A stretch of DNA of 64,000 nt from Enchytraeus crypticus (GCA_905160935.1 CAJHZI010000269.1:534001-598000), one strand, 5' to 3'; positions 34,112 to 44,734 are shown, numbered from the stretch's first letter. Notes: a model not told the origin generated them from the letters alone. Numbers and translations are program-made.

Positions 34112-35198
34112 CTATCAAAACAAAGCAACAGGCTGTTATTATACATTCATAAAAATGTTATATACACAAAAACGCTAGAGCAAAAATAGATGACATAATA
34201 TATAATAAAAAATATTTTATTTTATAACAATTTCTGCTAATAATAAATTTCCGTTCAAGGTACAACTCAATTAGGCAAACAGTTATTCCTATTTCTACTT
34301 TACTTTAGTTTTAAAAATAATTTCCATTTTTAATATCAGCTACTAATATATCCGTGTCATGACCAGGTTGTTGTAGAATAGGCCATTCATGAACTGCATG
34401 TGTTGTAAAAAGTGACTAAGCACTAAGATCCAAACCAACATCAGAAAGGACAATCATTTGGTGAGCTTTTTTCTGTTGGGGCTTACAATTCTCACTGATT
34501 ATAATTATATATAGCGATACGGCACAGCCTTTCCATAGCATTTGGACAAGACGACCTATGACCTCTCCATTTCAGCTCGCAACTGAGTAGGGGAGAGATG
34601 AAAAAACAATTTATAAAATATATATACCTATGCAAAATAGATTGAATGAGGAATACCTAGACGAACAAGATTTTATTTTGTATCGTTAAAAAATATAGTG
34701 CAAAAATCGAGTCCCGGGTCAGGGGTGACACAGGTGTTCTGCATCCGAGGGTTAAGAAACTACGGTTATTCATAAACTCTATTTATAAATCTAAACATAA
34801 GATATACCTATAAACCTTAGCAATAACATGTAGGTAGGCACAATGTTACTTTAAGGTTTTTACAGAAATTTAAGCATTAAAAGAAAATACACAAATAAAA
34901 AACACAATTTCTTTTAAAAAACACGGCAAAAAACATGTTTTTCATCACTAGTGATATATAATCTAAGAGCATACCTTCTTGACAGTTTGCCTCCAGGTAC
35001 ATGCTTTGTCTGTGACAGTCTGCAATGCAAGACCCAATCTATGATGTAATTCCACTTTGAAAATGATGGCAGCAATGTGAACACAAGCTTCTCCGAGACT
35101 GTGTCATAACAGAAATGAATCAATGGACATTATTTGACACAAACAATGTTAGTCGAAGTAAATGTGAATATGAACTGAAGAAGGCATAGGGGTATACA

Positions 35199-35232
<34 letters not shown>

Positions 35233-35259
35233 TGCTGTATATATATATACTACTATATA

Positions 35260-35315
<56 letters not shown>

Positions 35316-36256
35316 CCACACAGCAGACTGCTCTCTTTTTGAGCCCCACTGTTCCTATATCTGTTACAGTAAATAAAAGAAGTATAACAGTAAATAAAAG
35401 AAGTATAATTAAAGTAATGATTAATTATTAAACTGATGGAGATGATCCAGGCTATGATTATTATTTTACAAGGCTACTATTACAATGTACGATTCTGGTG
35501 ATGATGATCATAATAATGGCTGGAGACAGTGGCTATGTCGGTAAGATATTTGACCGCGGATCAGTATATGCGGGATTCAAATCCTGGGCCCCGCACATCA
35601 CTGACATCGCTTCCGATTGAGGAAACTTACGTTAACATTAGCTTTAATAATAGTAGTACCATACAAATAAACAGCAGAAATAACCTTAATAATTCAAATA
35701 ACCAGTTCTCAATTTGCTAATGGTTTGATTTAAGATATCGTCATGTAAATGATAATGCATACAGTAATTTACAGTGTAAGAAAAATTGAAACTTTAAAAT
35801 TGCTTACCCAGCCATACATGTGCAGTGTCCAGATAAAATATTCCCTTGTTTCCTGACTAGGACCCAAACACAAAGTGGTGCTGCTGATAAAGATTGGGAA
35901 TGTGCCACTTCAGCCCGCAAGAAAAGTAAATTTCCATCACCTTCAGAAAGAGCCCTTACACCAATGGGGCTAACCCGTCCCGATATAGCAAAATCAAAAG
36001 CTTCTAGGGAACGATAATTTTCCAATTCCGTTAGGGTGTATAGGCCAGGCTTTTTGATGAAATAGCTTATTATTTGAGCCATTTCAATTTTAGGCCAACA
36101 TATGGGGTCGTAATTCCATTCACTTGCTTCAATATCAGAAAATGGGTCTGGAATAATTATTTCTTCTGAAACTGTCAGCTTTTGTCTGTATCGTAATTTA
36201 TCATCATTTGATAAGTAATTGAAATATAAATTTCTTTCCAATTTATTCAAAGCCAT
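32894..36256 (-). CDS. SWIM zinc finger / YqaJ-type nuclease / PHD-finger protein, three exons
   Basis: Exons 36256-35808, 35098-34975 and 34111-32894 join with GT-AG sites in phases 2 and 0 and give an uninterrupted 596-residue protein. Residues 145-157 are a SWIM motif, C-x-C-x7-C-x-H (CTCMAGLGEACVH), which is split by intron 1. Residues about 325-480 match the lambda-exonuclease/YqaJ nuclease fold: WFAVRCGRLTAS, Asp422 in GASPDG, Glu436 and Lys438 in LEIKCP, then YYAQVQGQM. Residues about 545-589 are a Cys/His cluster of PHD type (CHCK...C...C...HYAC...CCSEC). It may process or resect DNA ends for its neighbour transposase. An upstream in-frame ATG at 36280 is possible. Confidence 0.85.
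34112..34974. other. Nuclease gene intron 2
   Basis: AT-rich, with a partial retroposon fragment (34360-34470) and no other supported feature. Confidence 0.5.
34975..35098 (-). CDS. Nuclease gene exon 2 (second half of SWIM)
   Basis: Acceptor ttatgacacag, donor AAGAAG|gtatgc, 124 bp. Encodes LGEACVHIAAIIFKVELHHR and on to CTWRQTVKK, completing the C-x-H pair of the SWIM finger. Exon choice is supported by both phases and by the motif. Confidence 0.8.
35201..35312. repeat. (TA)n microsatellite in nuclease intron 1
   Basis: Two TA arrays separated by tactgctgtatata... and tactactatataccat. It translates to Tyr-Ile runs that are not genes. Confidence 0.95.
35525..35645 (+). mobile_element. tRNA-derived SINE, family 1, in nuclease intron 1
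   Basis: Best-preserved copy: A box region ggtaagatatttgaccgcgg, B box gggattcaaatcc, then catcactgacatcgcttccg and gttaacattagcttta. Confidence 0.8.
35808..36256 (-). CDS. Nuclease gene exon 1 (N-terminus and first half of SWIM)
   Basis: Starts MALNKLERNLYFNYL and includes a Trp/acidic segment (SEWNYDPICWPKIEMAQIIS). It ends ILSGHCTCMAG with donor GCTGG|gtaagc in phase 2. The frame stays open upstream to another ATG at 36280, so the true start is uncertain by eight codons. Confidence 0.8.
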
Positions 36257-36280
36257 TCTGTCAACAAATAAATAAAACAT

Positions 36281-36989
36281 TAAAAAATATCAATTAAGCT
36301 TATGACAGATTGCAAATGTCAATTATAGCTGAATATAAATATCGGCAATAATAGAAATATGAACCATCCATTGGCTATGTATGGGTTATTACTTAACATA
36401 AATTAAACATTTATCAATTGTAGTAGAACATTACACATATCAATATTACCTAGGATTTTATAGCCCATAGACTACAATCGAGATGCCTTTGTCTCTGTAT
36501 CCATAAAACCAGTCTACCGAAAAGCTAGGGTTATCATACCCGAGTATCAGAACCAGTGGAAAGAGAGCTGTACTAATTCATCATTAACAGCTTAGGTATT
36601 GCATCATACAGGCAATATACAAATAAACTCAGCTAAAACGTTGAATTCCAATTCATGATTGCTGTGACTGTCTAATTATATTATTAATGTCCATAATTAT
36701 ATTCGCATTCCAAATGTAAATTGGATTATGTTCGATTAGACATTACATCATTAAATGTATTATGCATGATTTAATTAACTACTCTATGCAGGATTTAATT
36801 AACGATTGAATGACTATTGTTAGCAAAATCAGGAATCGTTTAATATACCTGATATACCTAAAGAAAGATGTATTGCTAAATAAAAATATAGGCCTACTGT
36901 TATTCATGTAAACATTAAACTAAATCAGTTAAGTCTGGCTAGGATATTGAATCCGATATTATATACATAATAAAAATTATATCAGATAT
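36281..36989. other. Upstream flank of the nuclease gene
   Basis: AT-rich, with ttatgcatgatttaattaac-type repetition around 36765-36810. Any promoter of the nuclease gene should lie here. No element can be named with confidence. Confidence 0.4.
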
Positions 36990-37125
36990 CACAGTAGCGC
37001 ATTAGGGGCCGTCAGGTAGCGCCATCAAGTTTTAAATGAGAGATCCTGAAGTGAATTGAACTCTCGTGAGTTCGAATTCCAAACGCGCTAAATCTGAGAG
37101 TAAAACTTCGGACATTCATAGGACT
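36990..37125 (+). mobile_element. tRNA-derived SINE, family 3
   Basis: tcaagttttaaatgagagat, gaagtgaattgaactctcgt, a B-box-like gagttcgaattcc and cttcggacattcata match the minus strand at 63590-63712. It sits inside the right end of the two-gene transposon. Confidence 0.7.
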
Positions 37126-37252
37126 GGATACACGAAAAGTGGACTAATTACCTAACACATTGCTGCCCGGAAGTTTAACATAAACAAACGCTGTAGCGTC
37201 TCCCCGCCACACAACAATTTGTTTACAATGCGAACAGAGTTGCCAAGTACAG

Positions 37253-37269
37253 TTATCAAAGGTCTATAA
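37253..37269. repeat. Right inverted motif of the two-gene transposon
   Basis: ttatcaaaggtctataa is the inverse partner of 25951-25967 (15/17). Just inside it, on the minus strand, lies ctgtacttggcaactctgtt, which resembles ctgtatggtaacactggttt at 25868-25887. Confidence 0.35.
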
Positions 37270-37831
37270 TGCATGCATACCGTTAAAATGGGTGAAAGAG
37301 TTAAACTATAAGTGTTAAGTTTTTCTTTAATTAATATACGTATAGTAGGTTGTAAAGTAAAAAACATTTCTAAAGAAAACTTGTATTAGAAATTTTATGA
37401 GGAACTAGTACATTTCAATAGTATTCTATGCAGTGTTACTTTTTCTAGTCCACTGTTTATATTTGGTGTCCACGATGTTCTATTTATAGCTATTACCGAA
37501 AAGATCTATTAAGGAATTCGTTAGATGAGTAATAGCCTCATCAATATTAATCAAATTATAGATCGGTGTCCAGTCAGTTTTCGAGAGATGATCATGAAAG
37601 TTGTTAATGTTTTGAGTGCTATAAACATTTAAACATATAAACATTAAACATATTAAACATATAAACAAAGTTGTTAATGTTTTGAGTGCTATAAACATAT
37701 AAATATAAACTTACAACATTGGCATAATGATCAGTAATATCGCTTGTAACCGTTAGGGACTTCACACTGATGCCTTTAGTATAATCAAAACCGAAGTTCG
37801 CGAAGATATGGTAAATTATGCTACGCAAGTT

Positions 37832-38006
37832 AATTTTAACTTTATGCCGTTCTCGTTAATTCCTACGCATTGTATTAATAATACAATGCGTAGGAATTAA
37901 CGAGAGCGCATTGTATTAATAATACAATGCGTAGGAATTAACGAGAACGCATTGTATTAATAATACAATGCGTAGGAATTAACGAGAACGGCATAAAGTT
38001 AAAATT
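37832..38006. repeat. Palindromic triplication inside the LINE endonuclease
   Basis: Outer arms of about 47 bp (37832-37878 and 37960-38006) are exact reverse complements. Between them lie three 41-bp units starting at 37867, 37908 and 37949, each itself containing the palindrome gcattgtattaataatacaa(tgc). The arm sequence is LINE coding DNA (NFNFMPFSLIPT), so the structure arose from the LINE itself. Confidence 0.9.
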
Positions 38007-38710
38007 GTACAGCTCATTAACATAGCGATCAATGAAATTAAACACACTAAATTGTAACAAATCAATATTTACATCACCACATATAAGACTCTTTTTTTAA
38101 AGGTTTGCATATGGAAAGGAACTTGAAAAATTTATCAATAAAGACAGTAGCCGATTGACTCGGATGTCTGTAAATTAAATAGAGTCTAATTTTACCATGC
38201 TTAAGTAATATATCAGCGACCAAGAATTCAGCTGTATTATCAAAGAAATTATTATTATTGGATGAATCAATGATGTTAAAGGTGATAGAATTATGGATTA
38301 ATACAGCCACACCCCCAGCATTTTGTATAGTCGGGGAGCAATATACAAGCTTGTAATTAGGAAATACATCATCAAAAATCGTAAATTAGTAGACCAAATT
38401 TCAGAAAGTAATATTACATCAAATTTAATTTTGTACGAATTTAAGAGATCTATGAGTTTCATATAATTGGCATTTAAACTTCTAATGTTAACATGAAATA
38501 ACGATAGATTATAATTTTTATATAGATCGTTAATAACATCATTAGAAGATTCAGGAGTGTAATAGCCAATTTTGGCATTGGCTATTAATTCATTATTAAT
38601 TAGACCATTAAGGGTAATAGGAGTATAGACAGACGCCATTGATAGAGATACATTATGTCAAAAGGTTAATCGATTCGATATATAATGTACACAAATTAAC
38701 AGAATGTAGG

Positions 38711-39148
38711 TTATCTTGACTTAAGAGTTCTTCTGAATATATTGCCATTCTCTAACAGAACAGTTCTCAGGCAGCTGCTCTCATCAAAGATGATATCTTT
38801 ATATTTTATGTCGCATGAGATGATAAAGGAAGCGGATTTAAATTCCTTACCATCCTTTGCTATTCCAGATAGTTTCTTACAATAACAATCAGGGATTCCA
38901 CTGCTCTTTATATATTCCTTAAGATCGTCCACTTCGGTGTTTTTTATAGCCTGCCAGCAAAAATTGTGATTTTCTTTTGCTACAGCTTTGATTTTGCTGT
39001 CTGCATAGGATATCCTTTTTCCAGTGATGGATGCTGGTTTAGATCTGCGCCGCTGAACCACTATAAAATCCTCCGGCACATCCTTTGAAGGCGAGTTAGA
39101 TGGGGGAGGAACAGTTTCACAGATAGAAGGTGGAGGGGAATTAACCAT
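38711..39148 (-). pseudogene. LINE ORF1-like protein
   Basis: 145 codons. Pro-rich N-terminus, then DFIVVQRRRSKPASITGKR and a C-terminal region with DDLKEYIKSSGI and IIFDESSC, like the nucleic-acid-binding first protein of CR1/jockey-type LINEs. It lies directly upstream of the endonuclease frame. Confidence 0.65.
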
Positions 39149-39310
39149 ATCCGCCCAGCTCTTATATCTAACTCCGTGGTTTTGTTGTGAAGTACCAGCT
39201 GAGTTGCTGGTATTGGATAGAGAGATCGAGATGATATCCGAGAGGTCGCTGATTTACCAGAACTGCTACCGTCTTTCGTTATTCCATTCTTTCTTCAAAC
39301 TTAATAATAA

Positions 39311-39400
39311 CTAAATATAGCTAAGGTTAACGTCAGTTTTCTCGCTAGAAAGCGTTGTCAGTGACGAGCGAGCCCAGGATTTGAGGTATTGAGATTACAC
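39311..39400 (-). mobile_element. tRNA-derived SINE, family 1, truncated
   Basis: aaggttaacgtcagttttct, gttgtcagtgacgagcgagc and ccaggatttgagg match the family. The tRNA-like head is cut off. Confidence 0.65.
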
Positions 39401-39714
39401 TATTATGAGCCCAGGAACGAGCTGTTCGGTTTGAAACAGGCGATTAGCCTATATCCAATGAATATTCGTCATATTCATAAGACTAGACGTTAGACATTGT
39501 GCATAACCACGCTCAAGTTTGGCTGAGCGAAGCGATTCCATTCTCTGATGTATAGCTCGGTGAGCTAATGCGCAATTATATATTTAAAATTAATTTCAAA
39601 TAGACAATTTATTCTAATCACAGAGGAGCACAGTGGCGCATCTAGACATTTAAAAGAGACGTGGCCCAGAGCACGCGGGGTTATAGAGGTGGGGTCCGTG
39701 GGGATACAGCGTAA

Positions 39715-39965
39715 CAGGGGAGAGGATATAACGTAACAGTTTGGAGGTATTCGCTTCGGATGCAAGTGGTTTAGGTTCCAAAGCCAAGGTCAGTCAGTTT
39801 TATGATGGATATCCGTTAGTGCCAATGGTTAAGCTGAGCTTGCTGCCAGTTGGCGATATCAATAGCAAAGATATGATTAACCATGGAAAATATCGGTAAT
39901 GACCTGCCCGAACCTGCAAAGCAGTCAAAATGGGTCTTGAAACAGGTATGAAAGTGCTTGTAGAA
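39715..39965 (+). mobile_element. tRNA-derived SINE, family 2
   Basis: ggatataacgtaacag... with B-box-like taggttccaaagcc, then tgatggatatccgttag, gttggcgatatcaatagcaa and agatatgattaacca. A second copy is at 44735-45006. Confidence 0.7.
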
Positions 39966-40025
39966 GTACTGGTATTATTTTTATGATCAATTGATGGAGC
40001 TTAGCGTAACACATTAGCACAGGAC

Positions 40026-40420
40026 GGAGTGAACTCGATAGGATAGAGGGGACCATCGGGGAAGAGTGGACTCAATAGGAGAGAGTGGACTCATTAAGAG
40101 AGAATGGACTCACTTGGCCATTTTTTTTATCACCGGACTGGCTTTCATTTAGGACCTTACTTCTCAGTACATTTCTTTCGCAGATTGGTCTGGGTGAATT
40201 GATCTGTAGTGATGTGTGCTGTGGGGACGTCCCTGACATCATCCCTGGATGAGGTAACAGACGTTAAACCTTTATTATTATTATTATTATTATTCGGACA
40301 GCAGAGTGGACTCATTAAGAGAGAATGGAGGATTCATTATAAAAGAGTGGACTCATTACGAAAAAGTGGACTAATTAGGAGAGCGTGGACTCGTTAGAAC
40401 AGGGTGAACTCAGGCTAAAA
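40026..40420. repeat. ~21-bp gagtggactcattaagaga repeat, interrupted
   Basis: Units such as gagtggactcattaagagag run 40026-40112 and again 40298-40410. A retroposon copy with a (TTA)n tail (40131-40290) lies between, so it inserted into the array. Confidence 0.75.
40131..40290 (+). repeat. Retroposon tail with TTA microsatellite, second copy
   Basis: Matches 2690-2890: gctgtggggacgtccctgac, cagacgttaaaccttt, then (ATT)n. Confidence 0.7.
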
Positions 40421-41288
40421 AATAGAATGTGGAAAATAAACTATGGATGAAACCCATACTCGAGGACCCAGAGATGACGAAATCAAGATTGTGCAGTTCA
40501 CAGGTTGTTCGATTTATTTCAGAAGAAACGCGCAGAGAAAGTTTCTTAATGGTACGAAGAGAAAAATGGACAGACTGACAGAGCCATACACAGTGTGTTT
40601 GTCTGCAGGATTGCACAAAATACTCTACATAGTACGTACAGTCTATTCCTCTACGAGGAGTACAATGGCCATTAAATCCAAGCGGCAGAGAGATCCTGCA
40701 TTTATCATAAACAACATCAATTAAGAATTTAAATCTCTTCTACAAGTTACTTTTCGTTGCTCTTCATATATCTACGCCTTCGGTTTCATGCAAGAAAGGT
40801 AATAAGAGGCACAGTTGAGCAAATATTTTCTAAGCTCCAATTTTTCTGAGATAATTTTACCGAAAAGGGCCTACCGAGTAATGTATCTGAGCTCTGACTC
40901 CACTTTGCCCTCCTAAACTAATTTAGAAGGGAGTCGAGTCAGTTGCCTATTCTCAGTTATTATCAGTCACGCGAGAACAGACATAATTCTAATTATTATA
41001 GAACATATATAATTATTATATGCAGACAGGTCTAAAACTATAAAAACACATAGGAAAACTGTCAAATTTCCATGTTGTTGAGTATTCTATCCAATTTATT
41101 CCGTGTCAATCATGCTAAAAATTAGTCAAATATTAATATCCCGTTGAAATTTAGGTCTTACATTGCATGAATAACCTCCGACCCATAAACACACGACATT
41201 GCCCTTAAATTCTGTATATACAGCCTATATATGCCAGCAATACAATAGACCAATACAATACAATAGGCTGTATTATATGCGGCCTATA
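40421..41288. other. No recognisable gene
   Basis: A 93-codon frame at 40443-40724 has no recognised motif and no splice support; treated as chance. tatatgccagcaatacaata-type repetition lies at 41220-41290 and again at 42040-42060, around the MITE. Confidence 0.35.
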
Positions 41289-41296
41289 TGTATCAT

Positions 41297-42004
41297 CAGT
41301 GGCGGATCCAGGGGGGCCCAGGGGGCCCGGGCCCCCCCTAGGTCCGCCGATAAAAATTGTAAACTATATTTTCATTGTTTCTATGGCAATTTCGATGAGT
41401 AAATATGTTAGTAATGGCAGTGGTTAGGGGGGCCGGGGGGGGGGGGGGGGGGGGGTTCGAGAGGGAACTCAGTTCCAATAGCTTGATTTTTTTCTAGGAT
41501 ATACTAGGAGCCCTGCATAATGGAAGGGGGCCCGAAAATGTTGACGTTTCACTTGCTCTCAATTTTCACTTGAACCATTGCGTTAGAGGAAAAAGGGTAT
41601 AAGTAAAAAAGGTGAACTCTGTCCCGTAGCAGTGGTGCAAAGAGCCTTGTCTGTCAGGGGCTTAAGCCCCCCCCCCCTACCGCCAAAATTAGGTCAAATT
41701 TACATTTCATCGAGATCCGCAGAGTTCTTTCAGAGGTGAAAAGATTAGCCTACTTTTCCAAACAAATGTAGGATTTTAGGTTTTCCCCTGACTTTAGTAC
41801 GGGTATGAGCGGGGGGGGGGTAAGATACGGGGATACACTCACTCTACGAGACGAACGAAGCAGTTACCATATTTTGAGCCCCCCTACAGCAATTTGTCTG
41901 GTTGCGTCACATGTCCCGAAGAAGGCAGGGCGTAAGCAAAAAATGTGTACACTCTCAAAAAACTTTTCGGCCCCCCCCTTAAAAAATTCCTGGATCCGCC
42001 CCTG
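41297..42004. mobile_element. hAT-type MITE with 8-bp target duplication
   Basis: Ends cagtggcggatccagg and cctggatccgcccctg are inverted repeats with one mismatch. They are flanked by tgtatcat (41289-41296) and tgtgtcat (42005-42012), an 8-bp duplication with one change, as made by hAT transposases. Inside are long G and C runs (for example 41434-41455) and no transposase. Confidence 0.8.
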
Positions 42005-42099
42005 TGTGTCATGCAGTAGGCTGTATTATGTACAGCCTATATATGACAGCAATACACATAGACACATAAAAGTAAACATACAGTAAAACTGTAAGCATA

Positions 42100-43080
42100 T
42101 TTGTAACAGTTAATAACATTCGCTTAATAGAGTTCATATGAATTAATAAAAAATTAACATTCATGTTTCTAACAATAAAAAAAAGTTATAAACAATAAAT
42201 ACAATTAAAGCTAAGCAGAATGCAAGCCGCCATATAACGAATCTACTTAAGCAGATCCACAAGAAGAGTTGGAAGGTATCACGGGACTCGAATAGTCTCG
42301 AGTAGTCAGCTAATGATCATACACAGTCACAGAAGTTTGCACGCCCAGCCGCTTCAAAACTCTAAACTTATCGACTTAGAGCCATTATCGACATATTGCC
42401 ATTATCAGCATATAGTCTCCATTATCGACTTTTCAACTGCTGTGAAGCAGGTCCAATTTGTCATAATTACCTGAAGCAAAATATGCTATAAACTTCTTAT
42501 CTACTATATACAAAACTATTACAGTATAATTACCTTATCTCGTTAGCAAACTATAGCTATTAATTATAAATAATAAAATTATTAAATAATAAATAGGAAT
42601 ACATTGACAGGTTAGATGAAGCGTAGCTTTTCATATATCATACGCAGATAGGGAACACTGAAAAGATAAATTAAATATTCGCAAGTGGGCACATACAAGC
42701 CCATGGGACGGCACAAGTACATTGACAGTTAAAGTCAATAACACATTCTTTCAACAATTCAACATTTTGTACATGTAATTATTGGACTCAAATACTGTAT
42801 ATGCAAGGGAAGTCACGAATCAAACTATCAATGATAGAGTCAAACAGCTGGACTAGTGCATCGATTAAATGATATTATTATATAAATATTTACTAAAACA
42901 TTTTACTTATTACTAAAGCATAATAATAACAACAACAATTAGAGTGCTACAGTCATCAATGACAACATCGAGCACTATTGAGACAAAATCAAGCCGGCGA
43001 GCAAAAAAAGAAGGTCCAAAAACGGTGCAAATTCCAAAATCCCGAAATTCAGTCCAAAGTAAAGGGAGTTAAAGAAAAGG
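42100..43080. other. No recognisable gene
   Basis: AT-rich, with gccattatcgacat-type short repetition at 42380-42430. No coding support. Confidence 0.4.
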
Positions 43081-43243
43081 TGGTTTAGGTGCAGGTCGCT
43101 GCTCATGGACACTGGATGGAAAAGGGAGATGGAAAAGATAGGTCTTCAACTGCTTATGGAACTGCTCATAGGAAAGCAAAGGCTGATGTGATTCAAATGA
43201 AGATTTCCGAAGACTGGATGGAAGAGAATTCCAGATCTGAGGT

Positions 43244-43468
43244 ATGCATAGCGTTCTGTTTGTGTCGGCTTAATGCGATGCTTCTTCTTAACGCGAAAGG
43301 AAAGTACAAGTAGGGAACAAGTACATCGACAGTTAACAACTATTGAACTCTCTCTAATTAAACATAAACTGTAGACTCAAGACGCATTTTCATGTTCCCT
43401 ACTTGTCCTTTCCTTTCGCGTTAAGAAGAAGCATCGCATTAAGCCGACACAAACAGAACGCTATGCAT
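43244..43468. repeat. Near-perfect 75-bp inverted repeat
   Basis: 43244-43318 and 43394-43468 are reverse complements with one mismatch (74/75) around a 75-base spacer. The right arm continues into a repeat (43394-43650) that recurs directly at 44293-44510, so one arm was copied back in inverted form. Confidence 0.9.
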
Positions 43469-43650
43469 CACCGTATTTTACTCTCAATCATATTCAGCAA
43501 CTAAGTTTTAAAAATAAACCTTCAAAGTGTTTTGGACAATGTTTTCTTCCAGATCTATAATTTTTCCAAGCACCTTTTTCAGAACTTGTTTAGTGACATC
43601 TAAGGAAACACGGGTATTTGGCATAGCCGCATGACGAGCATAATACTTTG
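43394..43650. repeat. Dispersed repeat, copy 1 of a direct pair
   Basis: cctttcgcgttaagaagaag through gacatctaaggaaacacggg and tatttggca recurs at 44293-44510 with small changes. In the second copy it runs on into a LINE C-terminus, so the first copy may be a fragment of the same LINE. Confidence 0.7.
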
Positions 43651-43825
43651 CATTAGCCACACTTTTCAGCACAATGATACCCGGACAATCCCTTGCCATA
43701 TACATATTTAGTCGAACATTTTAAGCTTCATATTTCCGGATCAATGTCCTCGACAACAATGGATCAATGGCTTATTGCAATACTGAGCAATACAGTGCGC
43801 TAAGTTTAAATTCAACGATAAGGTC

Positions 43826-43920
43826 AACATCATCATCTTCCATTAAATCCAAGTTTAACTACGGTCGGGATATGAATACACCTTCTCCACTCCTCTCCAT
43901 ATCATCAGTCAGTCAATCCC
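43826..43920 (-). mobile_element. Retroposon tail fragment with CAT repeats
   Basis: Minus strand reads ...ggagtggagaaggtgtattc and ttaaacttggatttaatgga then gatgatgatg, like 31700-31825. Confidence 0.6.
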
Positions 43921-44292
43921 ATATTTTTCATATTTATCTTTATCACCAAGGCATACGTCAGTTGTGGTTTTACCTACCTCTCTCTAACTTAACCTCCATC
44001 TCATCCCTCCAAACCCCCTTCAATACATCCCCTATGCCTTTCTCACAATATCACCATACCATCTCAATCTAGACTGAGCTAACCTACCCTAATCCCCTCA
44101 ACACTCAAATTCATTCTCACATTTTTTCAAATTCATTCATTCATAATTTAACAAATAATTCAAATTTAACAATAAAGGTAAAAGAGTAAATAGTCCAGCA
44201 AATAGTCAATTCATTTACCAAATAATTAGCATACTACATAAACAAACACATTCAATAATAATAATCTAATAATAACAATAATCATAGTACCT

Positions 44293-44718
44293 TCCTTTCG
44301 CGTTAAGAAGAAACATCGCATTAAGCCGGCACAAACATAACGCTACGTATCACCATATTTTACACTCATCATATTCAGCAACTAAGTTTTAAAAATAAAC
44401 CTTCAAAGTGTTTTGGCTTAAGGACAATGTTTTCTTCTATAATATATTCCAAGCACCATCTTTAGATCCTGTTCGGTGACATCTAAGGAAACACGGGTAT
44501 TTGGCAAGGCCGCATTCCTATCTGAATACAACTTCAGTCAATGCGGTGGAGCTGCTGAACTTGCGGCCTCCAAGAAAATGGATAAGTACCGCGATCTGTC
44601 CTTAGGGTACGAAGTTGTTCCGGTGGCCATTGAAACCATGGGCCCCATGAATCCCGATGGAGTTGATTTCATTAATGGCATAGGAAGGCTAATTGCAGAG
44701 AAAACCGGCGATAATTGA
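44293..44718 (+). pseudogene. LINE C-terminal fragment
   Basis: The frame ending at 44718 encodes CGGAAELAASKKMDKYRDLS, then GYEVVPVAIETMG, then FINGIGRLIAEKTGD. The pattern 'A..A...K..KY......F.PVA.ETLGP.......L...G.......GD' is common at the C-terminus of certain invertebrate LINE reverse transcriptases. The upstream part (44293-44510) is a repeat shared with 43394-43650. It is truncated. Confidence 0.6.
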
Positions 44719-44734
44719 AATTGGGGAGGGATAT

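Larger units (their letters stand above)
25818..37487. mobile_element. Two-gene DNA transposon nested in a LINE (ISL2EU-like)
   Basis: The LINE reading frame breaks at AGCT (37488-37491) and resumes at AGCT (25814-25817). Joining them gives a continuous LINE peptide (FGNS|FPLIRCSRK), so the 11,670 bp between is an insertion with a probable 4-bp target duplication. Inside are a THAP-DDE transposase gene (plus) and a SWIM-YqaJ-PHD gene (minus), tail to tail. From memory, a YqaJ-type second protein beside a DDE transposase is reported for the ISL2EU group; this assignment is an inference. Clear terminal inverted repeats are not seen at the edges. An inverted 17-bp match (15/17) lies at 25951-25967 and 37253-37269. 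The right side is longer (1.2 kb against 0.4 kb) and carries a SINE. Confidence 0.75.
37488..39250 (-). mobile_element. 5' part of the split LINE (ORF1 and endonuclease)
   Basis: From 39148 a 145-codon frame encodes an ORF1-like protein (DFIVVQRRRSK; LKEYIKSSGIPDCYCKKLSG; IIFDESSC). From 38639 an AP-type endonuclease begins, with LFHVNIRSLNANYMKLIDLL, LLSEIW, IHNSITFNIID and GDVNIDLLQF. It continues through a palindromic scar (37832-38006) to FGFDYTKG, SDITDHYANVV and DLFGNS at the insertion edge. Frameshifts are present; it is inactive. Confidence 0.85.

Noticed and set aside
25951..37269. Calling the 15/17 inverted motif the true terminal inverted repeats
   Set aside because: They lie 134 and 218 bp inside the insertion edges, are short, and have no target duplication next to them. 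Kept only as low-confidence motifs.
37867..37989. A CRISPR-like array (three regular units)
   Set aside because: The units are contiguous with no unique spacers, are palindromic, and come from LINE sequence in an animal genome.
40443..40724. Independent 93-codon gene
   Set aside because: No domain, no splice context and a repeat-rich neighbourhood; likely chance.
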